A stretch of 64,000 bases of DNA from Emiliania huxleyi CCMP1516 (lineage: Eukaryota; Haptophyta; Isochrysidales; Noelaerhabdaceae). Shown piece after piece: positions 10,962-21,013 of this stretch; position 1 is the first letter of the stretch; every line of letters begins with the position of its first letter. Where the stretch lies: contig NW_005202368.1 in the NCBI RefSeq assembly GCF_000372725.1, positions 409,924 through 473,923 of the forward strand, written 5' to 3'. Below the pieces are notes generated by a model, which was given only the letters and a program-made list of their open reading frames with translations, was not told the DNA's origin and searched no databases. A program made the translations under genes and the position numbers.

Positions 10962-11879
10962 TCACGGCGTTTGTACACACATATGATGACGCCCTCCGGC
11001 ACTAATACGCGCTTCAACCCATGCCGACCCATGACGGCGACCACGGGACCGTCGCCTTGAGGTCGTCCCCACTAGTTTGCCTGTGCGTACAGCTACGGTG
11101 GCATCGGGCCACCGACTAGTTGTCGCCGCCCCCCGCGCCGGGCGGCAGCGGCACGACGGACGCCACCTGCAGGAGTCTCCTCCGTTGAGCGAGAGCGGCT
11201 CCGTTAGCACGGGCTCTGCAAAAAGGTTGTCGTCGGTCGGCGCGTCGATGCTCGCGACCTGCAGCGGCTCGCCGCCAAACGAGAGCGGCGCAGTGGTCGC
11301 AGCCACGACGCCCCCCCCGCTCAGCGGCCCGCCCATCGCGGGTGAGGAGGCGGGGAGCGGCGCGGCGATGAGCGGCGCGACGGCGCCGTCGCCGCCAGCC
11401 TCCGCCGGCTCGGGCGGGGCAAAAGTGGCCGCCGCGCCGCCGCCGCCCGCGAGCACGCGCACGCCGCCGCCCTCGTGCGGCTCGGCGAGCGCGGGCAGCG
11501 CGCCGTCGGTCAGGCTCCCCATGTGGGCGGCCGACGAGGCGAGCGGGGCGGTCATCGACTCGGACACGCGCGCGCGCGAGCTGCCGCCGGTGGCACGCGT
11601 GGTGCGGCGGGGCGGCGACGCGCCGCCGCCGCCGGCCAGCTCTCTCGCCTTTTCATACGCGGCCCTCGCGGCGGCGTGCAGCTGGCGCGCGGCGATGCCT
11701 CCGTAGCGGAGCGCGTACTCCTTTGCGATGGCCGCGTGGTCAGAGACGTCAGCGAGGAAGGCGTTCCACGTCTCCTTGTCGGCGGCGAAGTGGCGGCCTG
11801 GGGGAGAGGGGCGGCGGGCGGGCGGTGAGCTCTCTTCTCTCCCGTGCCGAGGCGCTGCTCTTCGAGGAGTTCGGCGCAA
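10962..11879 (-). CDS. Hypothetical protein with FCH-like helical segment, Ala/Pro/Gly-rich tail
   Basis: The best part is ETWNAFLADVSDHAAIAKEY followed by ALRYGGIAARQLHAAARAAY, which resembles the start of an F-BAR (FCH) domain, where an A-x-I-E-x-E-Y-A core is typical. The rest is low-complexity Ala/Gly/Pro sequence. Upstream exons are probably missing and the 5' end is uncertain. An unrelated plus-strand coding segment starts at 11845, overlapping this one's upstream end. The F-BAR reading is weak inference. Confidence 0.35.
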   Translation of the reverse strand: MRRTPRRAAPRHGREESSPPARRPSPPGRHFAADKETWNAFLADVSDHAAIAKEYALRYGGIAARQLHAAARAAYEKARELAGGGGASPPRRTTRATGGSSRARVSESMTAPLASSAAHMGSLTDGALPALAEPHEGGGVRVLAGGGGAAATFAPPEPAEAGGDGAVAPLIAAPLPASSPAMGGPLSGGGVVAATTAPLSFGGEPLQVASIDAPTDDNLFAEPVLTEPLSLNGGDSCRWRPSCRCRPARGAATTSRWPDATVAVRTGKLVGTTSRRRSRGRRHGSAWVEARISAGGRHHMCVQTP

Positions 11880-12096
11880 TGAGCGCGGGGGTGGAGGAGC
11901 TGCTGAGGCGGGTGGCTGAGGTGGCGGGCCGGAAGCTCACATGGTGGCAGTACGACCAGACGTCGTGGCCGGCGCGCGAATGGATGCCGTTTGCGCTGCA
12001 GCGACTGTCGGTGCAGCTCTGGATGGCGCTCGCGGACGAGGCACAGCGCGCCATTGGTGCGGCTTCGCGGCCGCGAGGGACCGCGGGGGGATGCTA
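11845..12096 (+). CDS. LFEEFG / QY-W domain segment, unknown family
   Basis: Encodes ALLFEEFGAMSAGVEELLRR, then GRKLTWWQYDQTSWPAREWM and SVQLWMALADEAQRAIG, ending at a stop after 12094. A paralogous segment lies at 21014-21280 and a fragment at 5386. All three sit beside copies of repeat F, so the segment may travel with a mobile element. No catalytic motif was recognised, and upstream exons were not identified. Confidence 0.4.
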
Positions 12097-12999
12097 GAGT
12101 TAGTGGATGGGGCGCCGCTCTGAGGGGAAGGGAGCGGGGGGCGCCCAGTAGGGCGCCGGCAAAAACCCGCGTAGAGGGCGCCGTGCTATCTTCTTTTTTT
12201 ATTCTGCAACAAGCACGCGCCAGTTCGCACCTGTGTCGAGCCTGTCTGCTGTGAATTGAAATTATTTTTAAAACTGGTGGATGTTCCTGTTGCAAGGAGG
12301 TAAGCCGGCAGGCAGGTGGGCGGCGGGGGTGTGCAGGGTGTAATACATGTTTGTTATGTGAACATAGACCAGCGCAAAGCGCCATAGGACGTATTTTCTT
12401 GTCAATAACAAGGTCTGTGAAGAGAACCAAGGTTAAAAAAATGATTTTTTTTCTCGAGATCGCGTGGAGATGTGATGTCATCAAGCGCAACACTGTGGTT
12501 TCTTATCTACATCGATGTAGGTCACGAGGCCCCGCCGTGCAGGGCGCTACGGGCTCCGGCCGGACGAGTCGCTTAGGCGGCTCCGGTGGTGTGCCTGTGA
12601 TTGTGCTAGCACGGCGGTGAGGGCGACGGCGGTGAGGGAGGAGGCGGTGGGCTGGGTGGTGGTGGCAAGGGCGGCGATGGCGTGGGCGGTGGCGGCGAGG
12701 GTGGCGGCGTCGAGGGCGGCGGTGGCGAGGGCGGCGACGGCGAGGCGGTGGTGGTGAGGGCGGCGGCAGCGACAGTGGCGGCGGGGAGGGTGATGACGGG
12801 CCGGGCGGCGGCGAGGGCGGCGGCGGGCGGTGGCGAGTCGGCTATTGGGAGGCGGCGGGCTGGGCGGCGCATTGGCGTTATCTCTCCTCGCAGTCCTTCG
12901 CCTAGTGTCGGCGGGAGATCGCGTCGAGCTCTGATGTCATCAACGCACTCGAAGCTAAACACACTCGAATATTCGACCGACAATGGCGAAGAAGGGAAA
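12097..12999. other. Intergenic: repeat F pieces and GGCGGC-rich stretch, no gene seen
   Basis: Holds repeat F fragments (12218-12255 and 12571-12613), a copy of the GTGAACATAG...CGCCATAGGA repeat (12350-12415, also at 17125-17190) and a trinucleotide-rich stretch (12615-12840). A very short ORF begins at 12983 and overlaps the next start. Confidence 0.6.
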
Positions 13000-13914
13000 A
13001 TGAGCGACGCGTCGCTGCCTAACCAGCCGCCGCAGCCGGAGGGCGGGCCGTCCGCGACGGTCGAGGAGAGCCGCGCCGCGCTGCTGGCTCACCTCATCTC
13101 GGAGGTGCGCCAGATCAACCAAATCGGCAGGGTGCAGTCCGAGGCGCTCCAGCGGACCGCCGGCCGGATCAACAGGATGGAGGAGAGACTGAACCTGCTC
13201 GAGCAGTCCAACAGGGTGGGCCTCGTAGAGACCACGGTGCAGTTCAACACCCTCTCCAACTCGATGGGCCTCCTGCAAACGGCGCAACAGTTCAACGAAC
13301 TCGACTCGCTCCGTGAGGCCTGCGGTGCTGCTCCCATTGCTACCGCCGCCACGCCGGGAGGCGAGTCGGCGGCGAGCGGCGGCGTGGGCAGCATGCTTCC
13401 GCCGCCGGTGCCTCCGACGGCGCGTGCCTCGGGCGGCGATTGCGCCGGCCCCTCCTCCCTCTCGCCAGAGGCGGAGCCTGACGCCGCGGCCGCCCTCCAC
13501 CAGGGCATCTTGCACATGGTGTGCACGCACCCCGGACCGACGCCCCTCCCGGCGGGTTGGGCTGGGCGACCCCCCCCCCCCCCCACACACACACACACCC
13601 CACACCCCTCCCTCCTCTCTCCTCTCCCCCTCCCGCCCGAGTCAAACCTCCCCTCCCCTCCTTCCTCCGCCCCCCTGCAGGGCGAGGCCTCGCAGGGAAT
13701 CTCCCTGCCGCTCTCGGAGATCCTCCAGACCATCCACCCGGCCGAAGGGAGCCCCTCATCGAAGCGGCCGCGGCAGACCGACGGAGCGCCCGAAGCCGAG
13801 CCCGCGCGCTGCCGCATCGTCGACATGGCCTCCACGCCGCTGCAGCCGCCGCCCTCGTCCGCCGCAGAGCCGGGAGAGGAGGGGGAGGGGGGGGGAGTCG
13901 ACCGCGGCCGGTGA
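13000..13914 (+). CDS. Coiled-coil protein with Pro-rich middle and basic patch
   Basis: The start is chosen at ATG 13000 (MSDASLPNQPPQPEGG), because sequence before it is low complexity. Residues 20-110 are strongly helical (LISEVRQINQIGRVQSEAL, INRMEERLNLLEQSN). A Pro/Ser-rich linker follows, then SLPLSEILQTIHPAEG, a possible nuclear signal (SSKRPRQ) and an acidic Gly-rich end. A poly-C and CA tract at 13570-13605 followed by a pyrimidine-rich CTGCAG acceptor near 13680 suggests an intron that keeps the frame open. Function unknown. Confidence 0.5.
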   Translation: MSDASLPNQPPQPEGGPSATVEESRAALLAHLISEVRQINQIGRVQSEALQRTAGRINRMEERLNLLEQSNRVGLVETTVQFNTLSNSMGLLQTAQQFNELDSLREACGAAPIATAATPGGESAASGGVGSMLPPPVPPTARASGGDCAGPSSLSPEAEPDAAAALHQGILHMVCTHPGPTPLPAGWAGRPPPPPTHTHTPHPSLLSPLPLPPESNLPSPPSSAPLQGEASQGISLPLSEILQTIHPAEGSPSSKRPRQTDGAPEAEPARCRIVDMASTPLQPPPSSAAEPGEEGEGGGVDRGR

Positions 13915-14225
13915 GCGATGAGCATGAGCTCAATCATGCCCCTTACCCACGCACCTGACGCGCTGCTCAGCGCGCGGCGCGAGTACGTTCCCAACGTACG
14001 CTTTCGCTATCGCGGTCTAGCTAGTCGCGAGCCTGGGGACTGGGGAGCTCGGGCCTTCCCTCGTCTCACACGCCTCACTGTGACCTCCCACCCTCCGGAG
14101 TGCGCGCGGGGTTGTGCTTTCGCGCCCTGAGTACAATACGATAAACCCACAAAATCAAATGCGAGTAACGACTCGCAGAGCGCAAAAACTGAAAACAGAG
14201 GTGAGAGGAGAACCGGGGAGAACGC

Positions 14226-15557
14226 TCACACCCCACTGGCACCGTGGCACTGTACAGTGTGCAGACCGACATACAGCACGCACAATGTAGCACTTACTTT
14301 CAAGCGCGCGCATCCACCGCGCTCGCCCTCCACGGCCGTTGAGCGGCGCAACGCACATGCCCCCCTCGCGCGCGCTGGCGGCTCGACGAGGTCGGCCGGC
14401 GCGCGAGCACAACCCCAAGACGATGCCGTGAAGCGGGTTGCTGCGCGACCGAGCCGCCGATGCGCCGTCGGGGCGAAGGCGGCGGCGACGGCGGCAGCGG
14501 GCCGGGCAGCGGCGGTCGCGGTGGCGGTGGTAACGGCGGCGGCGTCGAGGGCGGCGGCAGCGAGGGCGGCGGCGGCGACGGCGGAGGCGGGCTCGGTGGG
14601 GGCGGCGACGGTGGAGGCGGCGAGGGAGGCGGCGGGGGCTCGGAGGCGGCGGCGAGGGCTGCGGCGGCGAGGGCTGCGGCGGCGAGGGCTGCGGCGGCGA
14701 GGGCTGCGGCGGCGGCGAGGGGGGAGGCGGCGACGGCGGCGGCGGGCTGGGCGGCGGCGGGCTGGGCGGCGGCGGCGACGGCAGCGGCGGGCTCGGTGGG
14801 GGCGGCGACGGTAGAGGCGGCGAGGGAGGCGGCAGGCTCGGAGGCGGCGATGAGGGCGGCGTGGCGAGGGCGAAGGCGGCGAGGGCGGCGGCGGCGACGG
14901 CGGATGCGGCGGCGGCGGACTGGGCGGCGGAGAGGACTGGGCGGCGTGCGGCGACGGCTGCGGCGGCGAGGGCAGCGGCGGCGACGGTGGCGGAAGTGAG
15001 GGCGGCGGCGGCAACGGCGGCGGCGGCGACGGCGGCGGCGGGCTCAGTGGGGGCAGTGACGGTGGAGGCGGCGAGGGAGGCGGCGGGCTACGCGGCGGCG
15101 GCGAGGGCGGCGGCGGCGAGGGCGGCGGCGGCGAGGGCGGCGGCGGCGAGGGGGGAGGCGGCGACGGCGGCGGTGGGCTGGGCGGCGGCGGACTGGGCGG
15201 CGGCAACGACGGCGGCGGCGGCGGTGAGGGCGGTGGGGGGCTCAGAGGCGGCGGCGACGGCGGCGGCGGCGACGGCGGCGGCGGGCTCGGTGGGGGCGGT
15301 GACGGCGGCGGCGGTGAGGGCGGCGGCGGCGACGGCGGCGGCGGCGGCGGCGGCGGTCTGAGGCTTCGGCTGGGACACCCCTGCCTCTTGCAGGGGGACG
15401 AGCACGAGTTTGACTGGGGGGCGCGGTGGGGCGCCACCCCGGCGCGCCACACACGTGCGCGCGTGGCGTCTTCGTTGACAGCAGGGCGGTGAGCGTGCAG
15501 CAGCAGCGGCACACAGAGCGTCGCACCGCCACCCACAGAGCGACGCACCGCCACCAC
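14226..15557 (-). CDS. Possible Pro/Ser-rich (SPPPP) wall-type protein
   Basis: About 900 bases of GGCGGC-rich DNA encode long SPPPP repeats on the minus strand, as in hydroxyproline-rich glycoproteins and pherophorin linkers. The frame slips into Arg-rich sequence about two thirds through and there is no folded domain. It may be a real extracellular linker exon or only a coding-like minisatellite; GC-rich triplet repeats give open frames on both strands. Confidence 0.3.
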   Translation of the reverse strand: MVAVRRSVGGGATLCVPLLLHAHRPAVNEDATRARVWRAGVAPHRAPQSNSCSSPCKRQGCPSRSLRPPPPPPPPSPPPPSPPPPSPPPPSPPPPSPPPPSPPPLSPPPPSPPPPPSLPPPSPPPPSPPPPSPPPPSPPPPSPPPPSPPPPSPPPRSPPPPSPPPPSLPPLSPPPPSPPPPLPPPPSLPPPSPPLPSPPQPSPHAAQSSPPPSPPPPHPPSPPPPSPPSPSPRRPHRRLRACRLPRRLYRRRPHRARRCRRRRRPARRRPARRRRRRLPPRRRRSPRRRSPRRRSPRRRSPRRRLRAPAASLAASTVAAPTEPASAVAAAALAAAALDAAAVTTATATAAARPAAAVAAAFAPTAHRRLGRAATRFTASSWGCARAPADLVEPPARARGACALRRSTAVEGERGGCARLKVSATLCVLYVGLHTVQCHGASGV

Positions 15558-16052
15558 AGATTCAGGTCGACGACTGCTACGCTGTCGAGCGGTGCGGCCG
15601 GCTGTCCCGCCCCTTCCTCGGCCGCTGCTACTACACGGCGCTGCAGCTCGGCCTCGCGCGGCCCGCCGGCATACTTTCCTCGTTACCCCGTCCGCCGATC
15701 CACTCGGCCGCGCGCCCCTCTGCCACGACGCGATCCCGCCGTGGGCGGCCCTCGCCGCGGTCGCAACGACCGCCGGGCGGGCGACGCTGCGGACGGCGTC
15801 TTCGGCTCACGCGCGTGCCGTTTCGAACAGGTGGCCGTCGCGTGGGTGGGCGGCTGCGTCGGGAGTTGGCTCTGCTGCCGCCGGCTCGCGGGCCCGCCGG
15901 CGGAGAAGCCGGCAGCGGCGCGCAGTCGGCGGGGAGGGCGGTCGGGGTACGCGCCGGTGGAGGCGAGGGAGGCGAGCCCGGACCCGCTTGCGGGAGTCGG
16001 CCGTGTAGGGCGGCTCTCTCCGTCGTCGTCGCGTCGTCGTGTGAACACAGCG

Positions 16053-16130
16053 TTGCTGTCTTTCCCCCTTCTCGACTGTCTGTGCTTGTGCGTCTTGGGT
16101 CCGGAGTTGTGCGTTTATGTGAACACAGCC
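16053..16130 (+). repeat. Dispersed repeat E
   Basis: About 78 bases, including TCTGTGCTTGTGCGTCTTGG and GTGAACACAGC, match the reverse complement of 20662-20742. Shorter related pieces occur at 12350-12415 and 17125-17190. The copies at 16.1 and 20.7 kb are inverted with respect to each other and flank the 17.4-20.6 kb kinase gene. Confidence 0.8.
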
Positions 16131-16155
16131 GTTGTGATCGGCGGTCGGCAGGTGC

Positions 16156-16998
16156 ATGCCTGCCGACTCTGCTCGCCCACCTGGTGGCGGCGGCGCCGCC
16201 GCCGCTGACGACGGTACTGCGACCGGCGGTAACAGCGGCGCTGCCAGCGTCGTCAACGGCGTCGGCGCAGCCGGCCGGCAGCGACTGCCGACGGACGAGC
16301 AGTCGGTCCAGCACGCTTACGCTTCACTGCATGAAGCCAACACTGTCGCTCTCGACGCAGAGCATCTCGGTGGTGGTGTCGATGCGGTGGTGGAGGTGGT
16401 GGAGGAGGCGGAGGGCGCTGCGGCGGCGCTCCGTGAGGACGCGCAGCGGGCTCTCGCCAGTGCCGCAGACGCAGCGGCTTCAGGTGGCGGCTGCTACGGC
16501 AAAAGCCATGCTGAGGCTTGGGCGGAGAGTGCGGCGCTGGAGCAGTGGGCAGACGAGCTCGAAGAGCTCGCCGAGCTCGCGGCAGCGGCGGAAGACGCGG
16601 ATGGATCAGATCAAGACGAACCGAAGAGCGCCAGGACATCGACAGCGAGCTGTGAGCTACCACTTTCTTCCCGCTACGCTCGTGTTATTGGAGATGTTCA
16701 AGATGCAGTTTATCGGGCCGACGATCGGCAGCGAGGAGATATTCCTCGCCTCGCTGCTCATCGTGGGCATTCGTTCAAGATGCTGAGCGACCGCGCGACG
16801 GCGACGGCGGCTGCTGCTGCTGCTGCCGCTGCTTCTGCCGCTGCTGCTGCCTCTGTTGCGGTTGCTGCCATAGCTGCTGCGGCCGCACCACCCGGCGAGG
16901 CCATCCTCGCGCGCACGGACGCTACAGGCGCGGGCGCGGGGGTGGAGGGTGCGTATGAGGCGGAGATGATGGAGGCGCTCGCCGCGTGCGGCAATTGA
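16156..16998 (+). CDS. Ala-rich hypothetical protein
   Basis: An open frame from ATG 16156 ends in MMEALAACGN. The middle looks protein-like (PTDEQSVQHAYASLHEANTV, ESAALEQWADELEELAELAA), and the distal part is a poly-Ala tract from a GCT/GCC repeat. No family was recognised. Composition alone could keep this frame open. Confidence 0.3.
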   Translation: MPADSARPPGGGGAAAADDGTATGGNSGAASVVNGVGAAGRQRLPTDEQSVQHAYASLHEANTVALDAEHLGGGVDAVVEVVEEAEGAAAALREDAQRALASAADAAASGGGCYGKSHAEAWAESAALEQWADELEELAELAAAAEDADGSDQDEPKSARTSTASCELPLSSRYARVIGDVQDAVYRADDRQRGDIPRLAAHRGHSFKMLSDRATATAAAAAAAAASAAAAASVAVAAIAAAAAPPGEAILARTDATGAGAGVEGAYEAEMMEALAACGN

Positions 16999-17416
16999 GC
17001 GCCTCCCTCTCTCTCCGGCTGCGCGCCTGACCGGTGCGGCCTCCGAGTCGGCGTCTAGCGCGCGCGATAAGGTTTTTGCTCGCCTTCCCTGGGACCCCGT
17101 GTTGCGTGACTCTGTGCAATTTCGGGCCCGGGGTTGTGCGTTTACGTGAACACAGCGCCATAGGAGGTATTTTCTTCTCAATAACAAGGCTGTGAATGTG
17201 TTGTGGTCAAAAAAGCTGTTCGGTTTTTCAAAGCAAGGAGCACGCAACACTCTTGGGGACAAACAGAGCGGCTCGAATGTGCAGTTACTCGAGTCTCTAC
17301 GGCCGCTATACGCCCCCGACCCCTCACGCGCGCCTCGCACATGGCCTCACACAACACACCGACGACGGTCTATACCTGTACCATACGACCTCGAGGAACA
17401 CTCGTACACACAAATG

Positions 17417-20400
17417 TTACCCCTCGAGCGCCCCGATCGCCTCCGTCACCTCGGCAACTAGCCGCGACGCCTCCCCCTCGCTGCGCGGCCCGTCCCTCCT
17501 CCACCTCGCCGCGTCGTGGTGCCTCGCCGCGTTCGCCCAGATGCGCAGCGAGTGCAGCTGGCTCCGCAGCTCGGTCGGCAGGCCGCACTCGCGGTGCCAA
17601 AAGTTGATGCGCTCCTCGAAGCTGTCGGGCGCCGCCGCAGAGCGCGAGGCGTAGACGGCGTCGAGGCGCGGCATCAGCGTCTTGAATGCGAGCATCATGT
17701 TGTCCTGGATGCGCGCCTGCGCGTCGCCGCCCGTGCGCATGCCGCGCACCTGCACCGAGAGCGGCGAAGGCTCGTACCCGGTGGTGCGGGCGGCTGTCGC
17801 AGCGGCCTCGTCTCCAAAGGCCGGCGCAGCTTCTTCCACCCCCGCCCCGCCCCGCGCGCCAGACAGCAGCGCCCGGAGCGTCAGCAGCGCCTCGGGCAGT
17901 GTGGGCCGCTTGCGCAAGCTATGGTGGCAGAGGCTCTTCTGCCCGTCCCCCGCCTGCGCGAGGTCCTTTACTGCGCGCGCCGCGTCGACTGGCCAGCCCG
18001 CAGCCACATCGGCGAGCTTCACTGCGTCGATGTCGGTCCAGTCCTCCTCGAACTCGTCCTCGCACCGGTCGGTGAGCTGCACCTCGGAGCGGCTGGTGAG
18101 GCAGACGAGGAGGGTGATGCCGATGGCGTAGCCGTCCGTCTTGCTCGAGTACTCGCCCCCCTTGGTGATGGAGGGGCAGAGGTAGCCCGTGGACATGTAG
18201 AGGGCAGTCGAGCGGCAGCGAACAGACGCGTCCGGCCGCTGGTCCTTTGCGAAGCCCGTGTCGGCGAGGACGGCGGTCAGCTTCTCGTCGAGCAGGATGT
18301 TGTCTGGCTTGACGTCGCGGTGCACGATGCCCTTCGAGTGGAGGTAGACGAGCGCCTCGGTCGCCTCGCACGCGACACGAACGCGCTGCTGCCACGTCAG
18401 CGGCCTCGGCGGCTCCACCATCCCCAGCCGCCGGAGCTGCGCCGCTCGGTCGGGATCCGAGATACGCAGCCGCGCCTCGAGCGAACCGCCGCGCATCAGC
18501 GGCGAGAGGAGGCAGACGCCGTCGGGCGAGAGGCAGTAGCCGAGCAGCGGCAGCAAATGCGGGTGGCTCACCGCCTTGAGCAGCTTCACCTCGAGCTCCG
18601 CCCGAGACAGGCCGCCCGACTGGCCCGACTTTGCCCGCTTGACGACGAGCGGCAAGTGGCGCAGCTGCGGCGGCGCGGCGAGGGAGAGGTGGAGGTCGGC
18701 CGACGCCTCGTAGACGCGGCTGAAGCCGCCGCTGCCAATCAGCTTGCCCTCTGCAAACCCGTCGGTAGCCGCGGTGAGGTCCGACAAGGCTAGCTCGACT
18801 GGCCGAGCAACAGCCGCCTCCGCCGCGGCTGGCGCGGCGGCGACAGACAGCTCTCCCAGCTTCGACTCTGCCGCGCTCACCTCCTCGGCCAAGGCAGGCA
18901 GCGCGCCCACGTGCGGCCTGGCGGCAGCGATGCCCGCTCGGAGCGCGGAGGGGCTGTCTGCGGTGTCGAGCGACTTGAGCGCGCCCATCGCCGCGCCATG
19001 CGCCTTGCGCAACCGCTGGCTGTCCCGCCTCCGCGCCTCCTTGAGCTTGTCGCGAACGCGCCTCGCCTCCGCCAGCACAGCCGGGCTCGCGAGGCTGCTG
19101 CACGCCTCCAGCGCGCTCGCCACGCCCTCGTACGAGCCAGCGGCCACGGCCTTCTGCAGCGCCTCGTCCGCCGCAGCGATGGCGGCTGCGTTGGCGGGCG
19201 GAGGAGATGGGGCTGGCGGTGGGGTTGGCGGCTGCAAATCGGCGGTAGCGCTGGGGCCAGGCGCCGCGTTGTCTGCCTCGCCGCCGCCGCTCTTCTTCTT
19301 CTTCTTCTTGCCCTTCTTGCTCTCCTTGGCGCGCTCCTCCTTCTCCGCCTCCTCCTCCGCCAGCAGCGCCTCGGCATGCCGCGCCGCAGTCGCCTCTGCC
19401 GCCGCTCTCACCGCCTCCCTCGCCGCTGCCTCCGCCTCCGCCTCCGCCGCCGCCGCATGCTCCTCGATGACGTGCACGCACTCGGCGCAGCCCTCCTCCT
19501 TGGCCAGCTGCAGCGCCGTCTTGCCGTTCTCAGCGCGCGCCGCCGTGTCTGCGCCCGCCGCCGCCGTGTCTCCTCGAGGCCGTGTCCGCGCCGCCGTGTT
19601 TGCGCCCGCCCGCAGCAAGCGCCGCACGACGGCGGTGTGGTTGAAGTAGGCGGCGAGCATCAGCGCGGTGCAGCCGTCGCTGTTCTGCAGGTTGAGCTCC
19701 GCGCGGAGCTTCAGCAGCAGCTCGACCTCCCGCTCGTTGCCGAAGCTGGCGGCGTGCATCAGCGCGGTGAAGCCGTTGCCGTTCTGCGTGTTGATCTCCG
19801 CGCCGCGCCGTATCAGCAAGTCGACCACCCGCTTTTGGCCGCTGCGGGCGGCGGTCATCAGCGCGGTCCAGCCTTTGCTGTCCTGCTGGTTGATCTCCGC
19901 GCCGTGCTTCAGCAGCAAGTCGACCACCCGCTCGTGGCCTTCCTGGGCGACGATCATCAGCGCGGTGAAGCCTTCGTTGCTCTGCAGGTTGATCTCCGCG
20001 CCGTGCTGCAGCAGCAGCTCGACCACCCGCTCGTGGCCGAAGCTGGCGGCGCTCATCAGCGCGGCGAAGCCTTCGTTGCTCTGCAGGTTGATCTCCGCGC
20101 CGTGCTGCAGCAGCAGCTCGGCCAACCGCTCGTGGCCGTTGCCGGCGGCGCCCATCAGCAGCGTGAGGCCGCTAGTCTCGCCTCTCTCGTACGTCGCGTC
20201 GGCCCGCCCGCCGCCGTTAAGCCACGCCAGCACCGCCGCCTCCTCGCCTCGCTCAGCCGCTGTCACGACATCATCGAAGACTGCCGCAGCACCGCTCGAC
20301 GCCCGCTCCGCAGCCAGCGACAGATTGTCCGGCCGCACTCGCACGCTCTCGCCGCCGCCCTCTAGCGCCACCGCGTACCGCCCGCCCTCGAAGCTCCGCG

Positions 20401-20563
20401 CCTCGCCCCGCTGCCCGTTCAGCTCGGGGCGGGAGGAGAGCCCGCCGAGCACAATGCGCTGGCCAAGGAGCGGCGCGTCCACAGCTGCTGCTGCTGCGCC
20501 CAACGAAGCGCCGTCCGCCCCTGCCCGGCCCTCCGCAGCCACGGCTGTCCAAGGCGCCTCCAT
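17417..20563 (-). CDS. Ankyrin-repeat / Pelle-RLK-type protein kinase
   Basis: A single open frame of 1048 residues with no visible intron. Order: GQRIVLGGLSSRPELNG module (about 35-85), seven or eight ankyrin repeats (about 130-390), an Ala/Glu coiled coil with a poly-Lys patch (about 395-440), a Pro-rich linker, a second helical stretch, a kinase (about 595-890) and a C-terminal helical module (SFEERINFWHRECGLP, LHSLRIWANAARHH). Kinase motifs are ATDGF, GSGGFSRV, the VVKRA lysine, HRDVKPDNILLD and DTG in place of DFG. The catalytic-loop Lys is present, unlike in the paralogue at 6.8 kb, so this is the better candidate for an active Ser/Thr kinase. The two share the GQR-LGGLS module and repeat style and are tandem duplicates. 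This one lacks a RING. Expected to be cytosolic, with ankyrin repeats as the partner-binding surface. Confidence 0.88.
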   Translation of the reverse strand: MEAPWTAVAAEGRAGADGASLGAAAAAVDAPLLGQRIVLGGLSSRPELNGQRGEARSFEGGRYAVALEGGGESVRVRPDNLSLAAERASSGAAAVFDDVVTAAERGEEAAVLAWLNGGGRADATYERGETSGLTLLMGAAGNGHERLAELLLQHGAEINLQSNEGFAALMSAASFGHERVVELLLQHGAEINLQSNEGFTALMIVAQEGHERVVDLLLKHGAEINQQDSKGWTALMTAARSGQKRVVDLLIRRGAEINTQNGNGFTALMHAASFGNEREVELLLKLRAELNLQNSDGCTALMLAAYFNHTAVVRRLLRAGANTAARTRPRGDTAAAGADTAARAENGKTALQLAKEEGCAECVHVIEEHAAAAEAEAEAAAREAVRAAAEATAARHAEALLAEEEAEKEERAKESKKGKKKKKKSGGGEADNAAPGPSATADLQPPTPPPAPSPPPANAAAIAAADEALQKAVAAGSYEGVASALEACSSLASPAVLAEARRVRDKLKEARRRDSQRLRKAHGAAMGALKSLDTADSPSALRAGIAAARPHVGALPALAEEVSAAESKLGELSVAAAPAAAEAAVARPVELALSDLTAATDGFAEGKLIGSGGFSRVYEASADLHLSLAAPPQLRHLPLVVKRAKSGQSGGLSRAELEVKLLKAVSHPHLLPLLGYCLSPDGVCLLSPLMRGGSLEARLRISDPDRAAQLRRLGMVEPPRPLTWQQRVRVACEATEALVYLHSKGIVHRDVKPDNILLDEKLTAVLADTGFAKDQRPDASVRCRSTALYMSTGYLCPSITKGGEYSSKTDGYAIGITLLVCLTSRSEVQLTDRCEDEFEEDWTDIDAVKLADVAAGWPVDAARAVKDLAQAGDGQKSLCHHSLRKRPTLPEALLTLRALLSGARGGAGVEEAAPAFGDEAAATAARTTGYEPSPLSVQVRGMRTGGDAQARIQDNMMLAFKTLMPRLDAVYASRSAAAPDSFEERINFWHRECGLPTELRSQLHSLRIWANAARHHDAARWRRDGPRSEGEASRLVAEVTEAIGALEG

Positions 20564-20661
20564 GGGAGAAGGCTCAGGTTAAACAAACTCTGCCTCGCCG
20601 GGCAGAGCAGACGGCAGAACAGACAGACGGCGTCGACCGACTCCCAACTCGAGAAGCTGTG

Positions 20662-20742
20662 AGCCGCTGTTTTCACATAAACGCACAACTCCGGACCCAA
20701 GACGCACAAGCACAGACAGTCGAGAAGGGGGAGAGACAGCAA
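20662..20742 (-). repeat. Dispersed repeat E, inverted copy
   Basis: Reverse complement of 16053-16130, lying just upstream of the kinase start at 20563. Confidence 0.8.
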
Positions 20743-21013
20743 CGACAGTCAGAAGTCAGCGCTGGGTCCCAGGAAGGCGAATGCGATGACGGCCTCTAGT
20801 GTGAGCTCTAGCTGTTTTCACGGTGCTCAGACTGCCGGCAAAGTGTGTGTGTGTGTGACTGGTGTGTGTCGTCGTGGTTTTAGGTATATTGTTGGCACAA
20901 AAGTCGTGGTTTCGTATCAAGAATACTCACTCACTCACACTGCCGGCAAACCCCGGAAAGTGCGGCAAAAATAAGCGCCTGGGGGAGGACAAGGACGTCG
21001 ACGTACAGCTGTT

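Noticed and set aside
14226-15557. Confident annotation as an extensin/pherophorin gene
   Set aside because: SPPPP coding also arises from any GGCGGC repeat; no signal peptide or folded domain was seen in frame, so kept at low confidence.
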